DNA from: Agrobacterium vitis
Lineage (GTDB): Bacteria; Pseudomonadota; Alphaproteobacteria; Rhizobiales; Rhizobiaceae
Length of the DNA stretch: 64,000 nt
Assembly (NCBI RefSeq): GCF_013426735.1
Contig: NZ_AP023272.1
Location: forward strand, 699,501 to 763,500
Direction of reading: 5' to 3'
Position numbers and translations under genes: made by a program. Shown piece after piece: positions 51,539-60,086 of the stretch. The first letter of the stretch is position 1. Each line of letters opens with the position of its first letter. The notes beneath the pieces are model-generated. The model saw only the letters and a list, made by a program, of their open reading frames with translations. It was not told the origin of the DNA and did no database searches.

Positions 51539-52636
51539 ATGGACCTGTCAAGCTACCGCACGCTGGGCCGATCCGGCCTCATCGTCAGCCCGTTGGCGCT
51601 TGGAACAATGACGTTTGGTGCCGAGCGCTGGGGCGCAGGGATGAAAGGATCGCGCCAACTCTTCGACACCTATGTCGCGGCGGGTGGCAATTTCTTTGAT
51701 ACTGCTGACGTCTATTCAGGCGGCCGAAGCGAGGAGATGCTGGGATCTTTTGTTGCCGAAGCTGGCCTTCGCGACAGACTCGTTATCGCCACCAAGTCAG
51801 GCTTTACGCGCAGCCAGGGAACACCTCTGCATGGTGGCAACGGAGCCAAGAACATCCGGCTCGGGATCGAAGGCTCGCTGAAGCGGCTGAAGACGGACTA
51901 CATCGACATGTACTGGATGCACGTTTGGGATCGGACCACGCCTGCCGAAGAGGTGCTCCAGACCCTGACCGATGCCGTCCGGGGTGGGAAAATCCTCCAC
52001 TATGGATTCTCCAATACGCCATCATGGTATGTTGCAAAGATCGCGACGCTGGCGGCAGTCCACGGACTTCCGATGCCAATCGGGCTGCAATATGCCTATT
52101 CCCTCGTAGATCGGGGCGTCGAACTCGACATCCTTCCGGCAGCCGCAGAGTTTGGAATGGGGCTTGTTCCATGGAGCCCTTTGGCAGCTGGATTGCTTAC
52201 GGGCAAATACGGTCGCGACATGCTCGCACAAGCCGGAGTAAGGGGTGGCCTTCCGGACAAGGCCTCAGTTGATGACGAAAGCGAGAGCAACGGCCGACTG
52301 AACGGCGACAACCCTTTCGGGGGCATGTTGTTCACCGAGCATAATTTTGACGTCGTCGATGTGGTGCGGCAGGTTGCCACGGAACTTGAACAGCCGATGG
52401 CGGCAGTGGCGCTGGCATGGACGATACAGCGTCCCGGCATCGATACCACTCTCGTCGGTGCCAGTCGAGCCGAGCAGCTCGCGCAGAATGTGGCATCGCT
52501 GCAGGTGGCGCTGACAGCCGATCAACTCAATCGACTGGATCAAATCAGCGCACCGCCATCGTTCAACCCCTACTTTATCTTCACATTGCCAACGCAGGTG
52601 ATGTTTGGAGGGCAGACGGTCCAGGCTTGGGGGTAA
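51539..52636 (+). CDS. Aldo/keto reductase
   Basis: NADPH-dependent oxidoreductase (365 aa). The catalytic tetrad is visible: Asp54, Tyr59, Lys86 and His128. Cofactor-binding C-terminal segments include SPLAAGLLTGKY and IDTTLVGASRAEQL. Start at 51539, with AAGGA upstream. Divergently paired with LysR, so probably induced by the LysR ligand. An IS element lies 136 bases downstream. Confidence 0.88.
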   Translation: MDLSSYRTLGRSGLIVSPLALGTMTFGAERWGAGMKGSRQLFDTYVAAGGNFFDTADVYSGGRSEEMLGSFVAEAGLRDRLVIATKSGFTRSQGTPLHGGNGAKNIRLGIEGSLKRLKTDYIDMYWMHVWDRTTPAEEVLQTLTDAVRGGKILHYGFSNTPSWYVAKIATLAAVHGLPMPIGLQYAYSLVDRGVELDILPAAAEFGMGLVPWSPLAAGLLTGKYGRDMLAQAGVRGGLPDKASVDDESESNGRLNGDNPFGGMLFTEHNFDVVDVVRQVATELEQPMAAVALAWTIQRPGIDTTLVGASRAEQLAQNVASLQVALTADQLNRLDQISAPPSFNPYFIFTLPTQVMFGGQTVQAWG

Positions 52637-52782
52637 ATCAGATTGATCCGCTTTCCCCTGTTTGATCGCAAACAAGGGTAACGGGATCAACGACGGCAAG
52701 AGACGTAAACCCTGTAGATAATCATGATGGCCAGTGTTGTCGCAACGCGACCATGATTGCGACCGAACTCTAGGCCGTAGAC

Positions 52783-53546
52783 TCATAACGATCTGATCCA
52801 AATTCTTGCTGCTGCCAATTTGACAGCGGCGAGAAAGTTCAATGGGTCTTTGTCGTAACGGGTTGCGATGCCTCTGAACTGTTTGAGTTTGCTGAAGAAA
52901 CGCTCAACGAGATTGCGCTGTCGGTAAACCCATTGGCTGAAAGGGAAGCTTCCCTTCCGATTGCTCTTGGCAGGAATATTGGCCCATGCCTGCCTTTGCT
53001 TTGCAAATGCTCTGATCGCGTTGGTATCGTAGGCCTTGTCCGCCAGCAGGATCGCACCCTTGGAGATTGTCTGTAACAATGGTTCTGCCATGCGACCATC
53101 ATGGGCTTGACCGGCTGTGAGTGCGAGACGGATCGGTCGGCCATCGGCATCGACAACGGCGTGGATTTTGGTGGTCAAGCCGCCACGGGAACGTCCCATG
53201 CAGCCATCGTGTTGATCCCCCTTTTTCCCGTGGCCGCATGTTGATGAACACGGACACAGGAGCTGTCGATCATAACGATATCGCCGTCGAAAGCCTTGGA
53301 AATCTCGCCCAGAACATGATCCCAGACACCCGCCTTTCGCCATCGCACGAACCGGTTGTAGCAGGTTGTATATGGGCCATATCGATCAGGAACGTCTGCC
53401 CAGGGTGAACCTGTCCGAAACCGCCACAAGATGCCGTTGATCACCCGCCGGTCGTCAACCCGTGGCACCCCACGCGGCTTGTTGGGTAACAAGGGCTGGA
53501 TGACAGTCCATTCGAAATCGGTGAGATCAAACCGGCGACGGGTCAT
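52783..53546 (-). CDS. IS427-group transposase, transframe product
   Basis: Full DDE transposase made by -1 frameshifting. After the slip site, frame B supplies MGRSRGGLTTKIHAVVDADG, the second Asp in LLADKAYDTNA and the catalytic Glu in RNLVERFFSKLKQ. The frame ends near the left inverted repeat. Everything needed for transposition appears present. Confidence 0.8.
53175..53546 (-). CDS. IS427-group transposase, frame A
   Basis: N-terminal frame (123 aa) carrying the helix-turn-helix part (RRFDLTDFEWTVIQPLLP) and the first catalytic Asp in IVMIDSSCVRVHQHA. It continues into frame B through the heptamer GGGAAAA (minus strand, 53223-53229), read G-GGA-AAA, a canonical -1 slip site. Confidence 0.85.
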   Translation of the reverse strand: MTRRRFDLTDFEWTVIQPLLPNKPRGVPRVDDRRVINGILWRFRTGSPWADVPDRYGPYTTCYNRFVRWRKAGVWDHVLGEISKAFDGDIVMIDSSCVRVHQHAATGKRGINTMAAWDVPVAA

Positions 53547-53623
53547 GAGAGGCCTCCAAATCAAGCCCTCAGTGAATCAAAATCAGGCCGATTTGCAAAC
53601 CCGGTTTATGAGTGTGCGGCCTA

Positions 53624-54001
53624 GCAGAAATCATTTCTGCTTTGCGCCCCCATGCGGGTCGTTCACACCACCCGCATTGGATCCTGAAAGCTGTCGGTCT
53701 GCTGTTCAGCAGTCACGTCCGGAACGCGGCCGAAAGGTGACTTCGACAATGATAGAGCGCGCCAATAGCCTCGCAAGCATTCGCGGGACGAGCGTTCCCA
53801 GCGAACTCGTTTCGGTATCGCCGCGCCGATCTCCAAGAGCCTCGGCATTTCGCCCCATTGCAGGACCAACAGAGACCGACTTCACGTTTTGAAATGAACG
53901 GTCACCGAAAATGAGTTCCCATTCGGTGCCAATGCGGGCATGTGTTTGTGAAAGCCCGTATGAGCCACTGCTCGACGACACACGAATCAAAGAGCTGACA
54001 G
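53624..54001. other. Noncoding gap right of the IS
   Basis: Starts with the perfect hairpin GCAGAAAT-C-ATTTCTGC (53624-53640). The remaining 360 bases carry frames on both strands but none with recognisable similarity or a ribosome site. Confidence 0.5.
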
Positions 54002-55369
54002 ATGGAAAATCCGGTTGCACTGAATCGTCTTTCCGAAAACACGGTCTTCCGTAAAGGCGATGTTTTCGTCCTTTTCGGCGAATTGTTCGGCCGCGGATAC
54101 GCTACCGGATTGCTCGATGAAGCCAAGCGGGCAGGAATGGAGATTGTCGGGATCACCGTCGGGCGGCGCGACGAGAACAACGCGCTGCGGCCGCTCGACG
54201 CCGAGGAGCTGTCTTCGGCGGAGGCCCAGCTGGGCGGCAGGATCATCAACATACCTCTTATGGCGGGTTTCGATCTCGATGCGCCCGAAGACGGGCCAAC
54301 TCCCACCGATCTCCTGGCAAAGATGACGCTTGAGAGCTGGGAACACGACACGGTCGACTGGGACTATCTCGGGCAATGCCGCGACATCGCCACTGCGCGT
54401 TTTACAGAGGCGCTTTCGAAAGTCATGACCGTTCTCGACGGGATGATCGCCGCTGGCCGCAATGTCTTCTTTGCCCACACAATGGCCGGGGGCATCCCGA
54501 AGGCGAAGGTATTGTTGGTCGTCGCCAATCGAATCTACAAGGGGACCGGAACGCGCCACATGTCGTCGCAGACCTTGCTCGACAGTGACATGGGAAAACT
54601 CATCCTGCAGAATTTTGACGACGTCTCCGCAAACACCTTTCGCCATCTCATTGATTTCAGCGCGGCGATCCGCGAGCGCGTGGAAGCTTCGGGTGGTCAA
54701 GTACGATATACGGCCTATGGTTACCACGGATCGTCGGTCCTCATTGACGGAAGCTATCGTTGGCAGACCTACACCAACTACACCCAGGGTTATGCGAAGA
54801 TGCGGCTCGAAGGCATTGCAGAGCAAGCCTGGGCGGCAGGGATAAAGGCAACTGTCTATAACTGCCCCGAAATCCGGACCAATTCCTCCGATGTGTTCAC
54901 GGGTATCGAACTGCCCCTGATACCGCTGCTGCTTGCCTTGAAGAAAGAAAACGGTGGCAAATGGGCAGACGAACAGTGGCAGGCCTGCCAGCAACTTCTG
55001 GCAGACGGCCTAACCATGAAGGATGTCTTCCAAAAGATCACCGATATGCAGGCCAGCGAGGTCATGCGTCCGTTCTATGACTTTTCGGCATGGCCCATGG
55101 CAAACAGCCAGGCACAGGCCGATTTGACCATCAGCACGTCTAACGGGATCACCCAGATGCATCGCAATAGCAAGGTGATGATTAGCGACCTCCTGAGCGG
55201 TCTCGTTGTGAAGGCAACCGGGCAGCTCATTTTTGGCGAATCGTCAGACCCCTCCGGTCCTGTCCTGTGGCTCAACCACGATATCGTGGCTCGGCGACTG
55301 AACGCTTCCCACCCGCATTCGAAGTCTCCAGCGCCGGGAATGGAATCTTCGTCCCTTGAGATGGCGTGA
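54002..55369 (+). CDS. FabMG-like enoyl reductase family protein (tentative)
   Basis: Protein of 455 aa with a Rossmann-like opening (GDVFVLFGELFGRGYATGLL, then VGITVGRRDENN), a middle segment NVFFAHTMAGGIPKAKVLL and the YGYHGSSVLIDGSYRWQTY stretch. From memory this matches the family named enoyl ACP reductase FabMG, described for triclosan tolerance. I could not verify this. It is not a standard FabI, FabV or FabK. The C-terminal tail (HPHSKSPAPGMESS) is polar. An SDR-like Tyr/Lys pair (YTQGYAK) is suggestive only. It stands alone in the accessory region. Confidence 0.45.
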   Translation: MENPVALNRLSENTVFRKGDVFVLFGELFGRGYATGLLDEAKRAGMEIVGITVGRRDENNALRPLDAEELSSAEAQLGGRIINIPLMAGFDLDAPEDGPTPTDLLAKMTLESWEHDTVDWDYLGQCRDIATARFTEALSKVMTVLDGMIAAGRNVFFAHTMAGGIPKAKVLLVVANRIYKGTGTRHMSSQTLLDSDMGKLILQNFDDVSANTFRHLIDFSAAIRERVEASGGQVRYTAYGYHGSSVLIDGSYRWQTYTNYTQGYAKMRLEGIAEQAWAAGIKATVYNCPEIRTNSSDVFTGIELPLIPLLLALKKENGGKWADEQWQACQQLLADGLTMKDVFQKITDMQASEVMRPFYDFSAWPMANSQAQADLTISTSNGITQMHRNSKVMISDLLSGLVVKATGQLIFGESSDPSGPVLWLNHDIVARRLNASHPHSKSPAPGMESSSLEMA

Positions 55370-55376
55370 CGGCTTT

Positions 55377-55397
55377 CCAGCTTAGCTTGGAAGCTGG
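55377..55397 (+). terminator. Hairpin after the FabMG-like gene
   Basis: CCAGCTT and AAGCTGG arms around AGCTTGG, eight bases after the stop codon. No T run. Confidence 0.45.
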
Positions 55398-55554
55398 GTG
55401 TTTGGCCATGAAACGACGAATCTTGCGACAGGAACGCCCCCATTCTGGTCATTCGCCATGCGGTAATATGATCTACGCATAGGTGACAAAAAACGCCATC
55501 ATCGACGCGCTGAAGTACCACATGTCGAGCGCATCGGCATGTTAACCTGCGAAT

Positions 55555-55794
55555 TCAAGTTTGACGCCATTGGTACGTTGTACACGTTGGAGAAGATCGA
55601 GACGCCCGCTCCACTGCAATCGGGTAGCGCGTGGACCACTCCAGGGCGGCGCTCGTGTAAAGGATCCGCTCACCAAGACGATGATAGCGTCCTGCACTGG
55701 TCGGTCTCGGCGGGTGCAACACTTGATGAACTCTATCCGTCAGACTAGAGCGGTAGAATGTACCGGAAATCTTCTTGAATACGTCACGGGCTTC
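55555..55794 (-). pseudogene. Remnant of a RES-domain toxin gene
   Basis: A 79-codon open frame whose translation contains KKISGTFYRSS, then AGRYHRLGERILYTSAALEW. These are the opening and the Arg/Tyr/Ser core of RES-family NAD-degrading toxins. The domain breaks off after EW, where the frame loses similarity, so only the first half survives. There is no ribosome site and no recognisable Xre antitoxin beside it. It lies 3' of a vgrG-like remnant in the same orientation. Confidence 0.5.
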
Positions 55795-55922
55795 TCAGCC
55801 CGCGCGGCAGGTCTTTCTCGCGGGGATCATTTCCACGTTTATGAAAGTCGCATGACGTCTGCTTCAGGCCAATGATGGAAGTCGGCGAACCGAGATGCTC
55901 TGGCCGCTTTCGTCTGCTCTGA

Positions 55923-56135
55923 GCACAGTCCATTGAACGGTCGGCGCACGCCATCCCCGTCCAGTTCACCCTGGCGGATCTCCAGGGACACATCCACCAG
56001 CTTGCCGATCAGTTCTTCCGGCTTCACCGCCTCGCACTTGGCACGCACCGAGAGCGTAATCTCGAACAACCGATTGACGCCTTCCTCGACCGGCATCCAC
56101 TCCGGCCCCAACTGTCGCGTTGAACACCCACCCGG
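55923..56135 (-). pseudogene. Remnant of a vgrG (type VI secretion spike) N-terminus
   Basis: Open frame coding EGVNRLFEITLSVRAKCEAV, then ELIGKLVDVSLEIRQ and RRPFNGLC. This is the pattern of the VgrG/Gp27-like N-terminal domain (a sRLFe-L-S opening, GxxVTVSLEL, then RxFNG). It is cut off after that point and lacks a proper start. Judged by eye. No other type VI genes are in the window. Confidence 0.5.
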
Positions 56136-56205
56136 TCAACGCGTGAAAATATCTTATTTACGTCATTAACGCGTCTACAATAGACTTCTCTCCTAAAAGA
56201 TCAAG

Positions 56206-56379
56206 GTGCTGGCAGCCTTAGCGGAGGCCTGGTTGCCAGGCGAACTTATGGCCTTTCGATGTTCGGATTATATCCAGTCATTCACGACGGAGTTCAACAT
56301 GGCAGTCATGGACTCCCTAAGCCAATGCTGGCCCGGTGACAAAAATGCTGCGGTCTGGTTGGCTTTGTGTCACAAATAG
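56206..56379 (+). other. Short open frame of unknown origin
   Basis: 57 codons from GTG (or 43 from ATG at 56248) with no ribosome site, overlapping the 3' end of the GGDEF gene by ten bases. No similarity recognised; it may be a leftover of a lost gene. It is the only thing seen between the vgrG remnant and the GGDEF gene. Confidence 0.15.
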
Positions 56380-57278
56380 CTGAGGGCGTTTTGAGGTTCG
56401 CAGTGGATGCGGTTGCGGCCATGTTGTTTGGCGCGGTAGAGCGCCATATCGGTGGCGGCCATGAATTTCTGGAAAGTTGAAAAATGATCGGCGGATTGGG
56501 CAAGGCCAAAGCTGGCGGTGATCCTGCCAGGTGCCAGTGGTTCAAGACAAATATTTTCCAGGCAGGTGCGTAGACGTTCGGCAATCGCTTGGGCCTGGAC
56601 CAGATTGGTGCCGGGCAGAAGAACGCAGAACTCTTCGCCGCCGATCCGGCCTGCCAGATCGTTTGGTCGCAAATTACTGCGGATTGTCTGTGCTGCTGCG
56701 ATCAATGCTTTATCGCCGGTTTCATGGCCGAATGCGTCATTGATGCCCTTGAAATGGTCCAGATCGAAGAGAAGAAGGCACATTGGGTCGCCGCTGCGGC
56801 GGGTCTCGTCAAGAGCCTCCGTACCTCTTGCCAGAATGAACCGGCGGTTTGCCAATCCGGTCAGGGGATCCGTATTGGCTTGAAGGGTCAGGGTTTTGAG
56901 AGAACAGTCCAACTCTGTTACCAAGGCGGAAACCGCTCGGGCGACAGTGCCGATTTCATCTTTCGTCTTGACCGCGATGGTAACAGGTGCCCCTTCCTGC
57001 CGGTATCGGGCTATGGAGTGGTTGAGTTGGCGTAGCGGCTGAATGATCCGCCAGAGCGACAGCAGGCATCCGGCCGTTCCAGCCAAGGTCGATATCAGCA
57101 GGACAAGCAGAATGCTTGCTTCACTCAGCGCACCGCCGCCAAGGACATGGGCAACCACCGCCAGAAGTGGCACGTGAATGGAGATAAAGCAGATTACAAA
57201 AATCTTTGTTATCAGCGACGAACGTATTGCCCGGGCCGTCATATACGGCCATTCAGCCATCCAATTTCTCTTAAGCAT
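56370..57278 (-). CDS. GGDEF-domain diguanylate cyclase, membrane-bound
   Basis: Protein of 302 aa. Two transmembrane segments (about 24-46 and 56-77), a HAMP-like linker, then a GGDEF domain with active-site GGEEF at residues 213-217. The c-di-GMP inhibitory site RPND sits at 204-207, exactly five residues before GGEEF. It should therefore make c-di-GMP and be feedback-inhibited. There is no recognisable sensor other than the short periplasmic loop. Confidence 0.88.
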   Translation of the reverse strand: MLKRNWMAEWPYMTARAIRSSLITKIFVICFISIHVPLLAVVAHVLGGGALSEASILLVLLISTLAGTAGCLLSLWRIIQPLRQLNHSIARYRQEGAPVTIAVKTKDEIGTVARAVSALVTELDCSLKTLTLQANTDPLTGLANRRFILARGTEALDETRRSGDPMCLLLFDLDHFKGINDAFGHETGDKALIAAAQTIRSNLRPNDLAGRIGGEEFCVLLPGTNLVQAQAIAERLRTCLENICLEPLAPGRITASFGLAQSADHFSTFQKFMAATDMALYRAKQHGRNRIHCEPQNALSYL

Positions 57279-57535
57279 TCCTAAAGCTTCAATCCCGTGT
57301 GCAACCGGAAGGATAGATAGGGATGATCGTGGCTTAAAAAAGCAGAATCTAGATATTTTTAGGGTTTTTTGGAATTTCGGCCATGCAAGTCGCTAGTGGA
57401 ATGAATTTGACATTGGCTCTCGAGGGTGCGGTAAGCGGTAGCAAATGTTAAAATCTGACCACGAGTGAATGACAGTCAAATTTGTTTGTTTTTAAAACTA
57501 TTTTATAGTTTAAGGTGGCCATTCACCAACACAGA
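57279..57535. other. AT-rich gap upstream of the GGDEF gene
   Basis: Lies between the GGDEF start and the lipoprotein terminator. It is AT-rich with T runs (TTTGTTTGTTTTT near 57480) and probably carries the GGDEF promoter. No gene seen. Confidence 0.5.
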
Positions 57536-57566
57536 GATATTGCCCGCTCATTGAACGGGCAATATC
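57536..57566 (-). terminator. Hairpin after the small lipoprotein gene
   Basis: GATATTGCCCG and CGGGCAATATC, 11-bp perfect arms with a 9-base loop, 29 bases beyond the lipoprotein stop. No T run. Confidence 0.6.
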
Positions 57567-57595
57567 CACCTTGTATCAACACAAAATCGATAGGC

Positions 57596-57814
57596 TTATG
57601 GGGTACCCGTGCTGGTGCCTGTCCCTGAACTATTTCCTGTGCTGCTTCCAGGCGTAGCAGGTGCCGTTGTCGTGCTGCCTGTTCCGCCGGTGCCGCCGGT
57701 CGAGGAACTGGTGCCGGGTGTTGATGTCGTGCTTCCGCTATTGGAACTGCTGTCATCTCCGCAGGAGGCCAGAAGCCCGAGAAGAGCAACGACTGGTACG
57801 ATTTTCTTCAGCAT
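57596..57814 (-). CDS. Small low-complexity lipoprotein
   Basis: Protein of 72 aa. The signal peptide MLKKIVPVVALLGLLASC has its lipobox Cys at residue 18. The rest is almost entirely Ser, Thr, Gly and Pro (for example SSSTGGTGGTGSTTTAP). AGGAGG precedes the ATG. Such tails suggest an extended surface linker. No function known. Start at 57814; the frame is open to 57931. Confidence 0.7.
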   Translation of the reverse strand: MLKKIVPVVALLGLLASCGDDSSSNSGSTTSTPGTSSSTGGTGGTGSTTTAPATPGSSTGNSSGTGTSTGTP

Positions 57815-58401
57815 GTGTATCCTCCTTTTATGCTCCGCACGTTTTGAAGTGCGTGAGCTTTTAAACCAAGAAAATGCCGCAGATCTTCGTCGCAAAGACG
57901 GCATGTCCGCGACGTTTTCGTGGTTTGGCATGGCGCTTTCACGCCCGCTTTACCGCCTTTCAACCCTTTTGGCTCAGGATTGTTCCAGCAAAAGGGAACC
58001 GGTTTTGCGACCTTGAAAATCGAAGGTTGAACGATAATGGATGTCGTCTATCCAGCAATTGCAAGACATCAAGGCCTGACGTCCTCTCTCCACTGCGCAT
58101 GGGGCCACAGTATTTCCCCGGGCTACTGCATAATTTTAGCGTTATACGGGTTGGAGTTTAAAGCGAGAATTATGCAGCATATTTAAAGCGCTACAGCAAA
58201 CCTGAAGGTGCCGTAGTCGGTGCATGGCGCTGTCGTGTGCGCTTGCGAGATGGATTGTGCGACTGCGAAAGGAATGATAGGTTTGCCAAGTGACGTTTTT
58301 CTCTATTTGACAAAAACGCTGATCCTGGATCTGCGACAAACTCTCTGAATGTTTGGCCAGTGCAGGGGAATGCGACAGGGAACTCATTCAGGACAAGATC
58401 G
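57815..58401. other. 587-base gap before the acyl-CoA synthetase gene
   Basis: No gene recognised on either strand. It contains the CTGCAT-armed inverted repeat at 58126-58177 followed by TTTAAAGCGCTACAGC, a phrase that recurs in rhizobial intergenic DNA as I recall. Confidence 0.5.
58126..58177. repeat. CTGCAT-armed inverted repeat, copy 2
   Basis: CTGCATAATT (58126-58135) and AATTATGCAG (58168-58177), perfect 10-bp arms around 32 bases. Same arms as the element at 42280-42323 with minor changes. Lies mid-gap, not next to a start codon. Confidence 0.55.
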
Positions 58402-60057
58402 ATGTTTCTACCTGCCGGCGCTTCCTATGAGGCTCTCTGTCATGCGTTTTCCTGGTCCATACCAGCTCAGTTCAACATGGGACGGGCGGTTTGTGACGAG
58501 TGGGCAGCCCGCGAACCGGACCGGGTCTGCCTTGAGCATTTTTCACCTGACGGTGAGCATCGAACCTTAACCTATGGGGCGCTGGCTGCACGATCCAACG
58601 CATTCGCGGATGCCCTGAGCCAGCTCGGCATTGGTCCTGGGGAGCGGGTTGCTTTGCTCCTGCCGCAGGGGTTTGAGACAGTCATCGCCCATGTGGCGAT
58701 TTACAAGCTTGGGGCGATCGCCCTGCCGTTGGCGTTGCTGTTTGGTGCCGATGCATTGGAATACCGGCTGAAGACGGCGGGTGCCTGCGCGGTCGTCACC
58801 AATGATTTCGGTCTGTCGCGGCTGGAGCCTATCCGGGCCAGCCTGCCGGACCTTCGGGAGGTTATTTCCATTGGCACGCCTTCTCCCGGCGTCCTGTCCT
58901 TTGAAACTCTATGGCAGAGCGGTTCCGCATCTTTTGAGGGGCCACAGACCGGGCCAGACGATCCAGCACTGATGATCTTCACCTCTGGCACGACCGGTGC
59001 GCCGAAGGGCGCTCTGCATGGACACCGGGTGCTTGCCGGTCACATTCCAGGCTTCCAGCTTGCCCATGACGGTCTACCACAGCCGGGGGACAGGATCTGG
59101 ACGCCTTCGGACTGGGCTTGGGCTGGCGGGCTTTTGAATGTGCTGATGCCAGCCCTGATGCTGGGCGTTCCGGTCGTGTCGTCGCCTGCCCAGAAATTCG
59201 ATCCGGCCATGGCCTTTCGCATTATGGCGGAGATGAAGGTGCGCAATGCTTTCATTCCGCCCACCGCCTTGCGGCTGCTCAAAACGGTGAACAATCCGCG
59301 CCAGCATTATGATCTTGTGCTGCGTTCCATTGGTTCGGCAGGGGAATCGCTGGGGCGGGAAACCTATCAATGGGTCAAGACGGCGCTCGGTATCACGCCC
59401 AATGAATTCTATGGGCAGACCGAATGCAATTTTGTGCTGTCATCGGCAGCCGGTCTGGGCGTCAGCAAGGCAGGCGCCATTGGCAAGCCAGTACCGGGCC
59501 ACCGCGTGGCAATTATCGATGACAAAGGTAGGGAACTGCCAGTCGGCAAGGTCGGACAGGTGGCGATTGCCCGGCCCGATCCGGTGATGTTCCTGGAATA
59601 TTGGAATGATCCGCAGGCGACCCGCCAGAAATTCATTGGTGACTGGATGCTGACCGGTGATCTCGGACGCCAGGATTGCGAGGGCTATGTGGAGTTTTTC
59701 GGTCGCGACGACGATGTGATCACCTCATCCGGCTACCGGATCGGCCCGGCGGAAATCGAGGATTGTCTGGTTGGTCATCCGGCTGTGCGCCTGGCGGCGG
59801 CGGTCGGCAAGCCCGATCCGGTGCGAACTGAAATCGTCAAGGCCTATGTGGTGCTCGCGCCGGGTTTTCAGGCTGGACCGGCCTTGGCCCGTGACATTGC
59901 CGATTGGGTCAAGCAGCGGCTGTCCATGCACGAATATCCGCGTGAAGTGGAGTTTATCGCCGATATGCCGCTGACCACCAGCGGCAAGGTGATCCGCCGT
60001 CTGCTGCGTGAGCGCGATGAACCGCAACAGGCACAGCCGGGCGTGATGACCGGCTGA
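58402..60057 (+). CDS. Acyl-CoA synthetase (AMP-forming)
   Basis: ANL-superfamily ligase (551 aa) activating a carboxylic acid to its CoA thioester through an acyl-adenylate. P-loop motif FTSGTTGAPKGA is near residue 194, A5 YGQTECN near 340, A7 TGDLGR near 420, and the C-terminal catalytic Lys lies in TTSGKVIRR. Resembles medium-chain/acetate-like acyl-CoA synthetases; the substrate is not predictable. Start at ATG 58402, with AGGA upstream; an alternative GTG is at 58360. Confidence 0.85.
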   Translation: MFLPAGASYEALCHAFSWSIPAQFNMGRAVCDEWAAREPDRVCLEHFSPDGEHRTLTYGALAARSNAFADALSQLGIGPGERVALLLPQGFETVIAHVAIYKLGAIALPLALLFGADALEYRLKTAGACAVVTNDFGLSRLEPIRASLPDLREVISIGTPSPGVLSFETLWQSGSASFEGPQTGPDDPALMIFTSGTTGAPKGALHGHRVLAGHIPGFQLAHDGLPQPGDRIWTPSDWAWAGGLLNVLMPALMLGVPVVSSPAQKFDPAMAFRIMAEMKVRNAFIPPTALRLLKTVNNPRQHYDLVLRSIGSAGESLGRETYQWVKTALGITPNEFYGQTECNFVLSSAAGLGVSKAGAIGKPVPGHRVAIIDDKGRELPVGKVGQVAIARPDPVMFLEYWNDPQATRQKFIGDWMLTGDLGRQDCEGYVEFFGRDDDVITSSGYRIGPAEIEDCLVGHPAVRLAAAVGKPDPVRTEIVKAYVVLAPGFQAGPALARDIADWVKQRLSMHEYPREVEFIADMPLTTSGKVIRRLLRERDEPQQAQPGVMTG

Positions 60058-60086
60058 TATCTCGTTCAGTTCTAATTTCGCAATGA

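Larger units (their letters stand above)
52773..53621 (-). mobile_element. Complete IS5-family (IS427-group) insertion sequence
   Basis: An 849-bp element. Terminal inverted repeats GGCCGTAGACTCATAA (left) and TTATGAGTGTGCGGCC (right) match at 14 of 16. They are flanked by TA at 52771-52772 and 53622-53623. The reconstructed target is CTAG, as expected for the IS427 group. The transposase is intact through a frameshift signal. A perfect 17-base hairpin (53624-53640) abuts the right end. Confidence 0.88.

Noticed and set aside
55539..55748. A plus-strand 69-codon gene
   Set aside because: No ribosome site or similarity, and the opposite strand carries the RES-like frame.
55839..56111. A complete small gene on the minus strand
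   Set aside because: Only its first two thirds resembles a VgrG N-terminus; it has no ribosome site and ends in unrelated sequence, so it is listed as a remnant.
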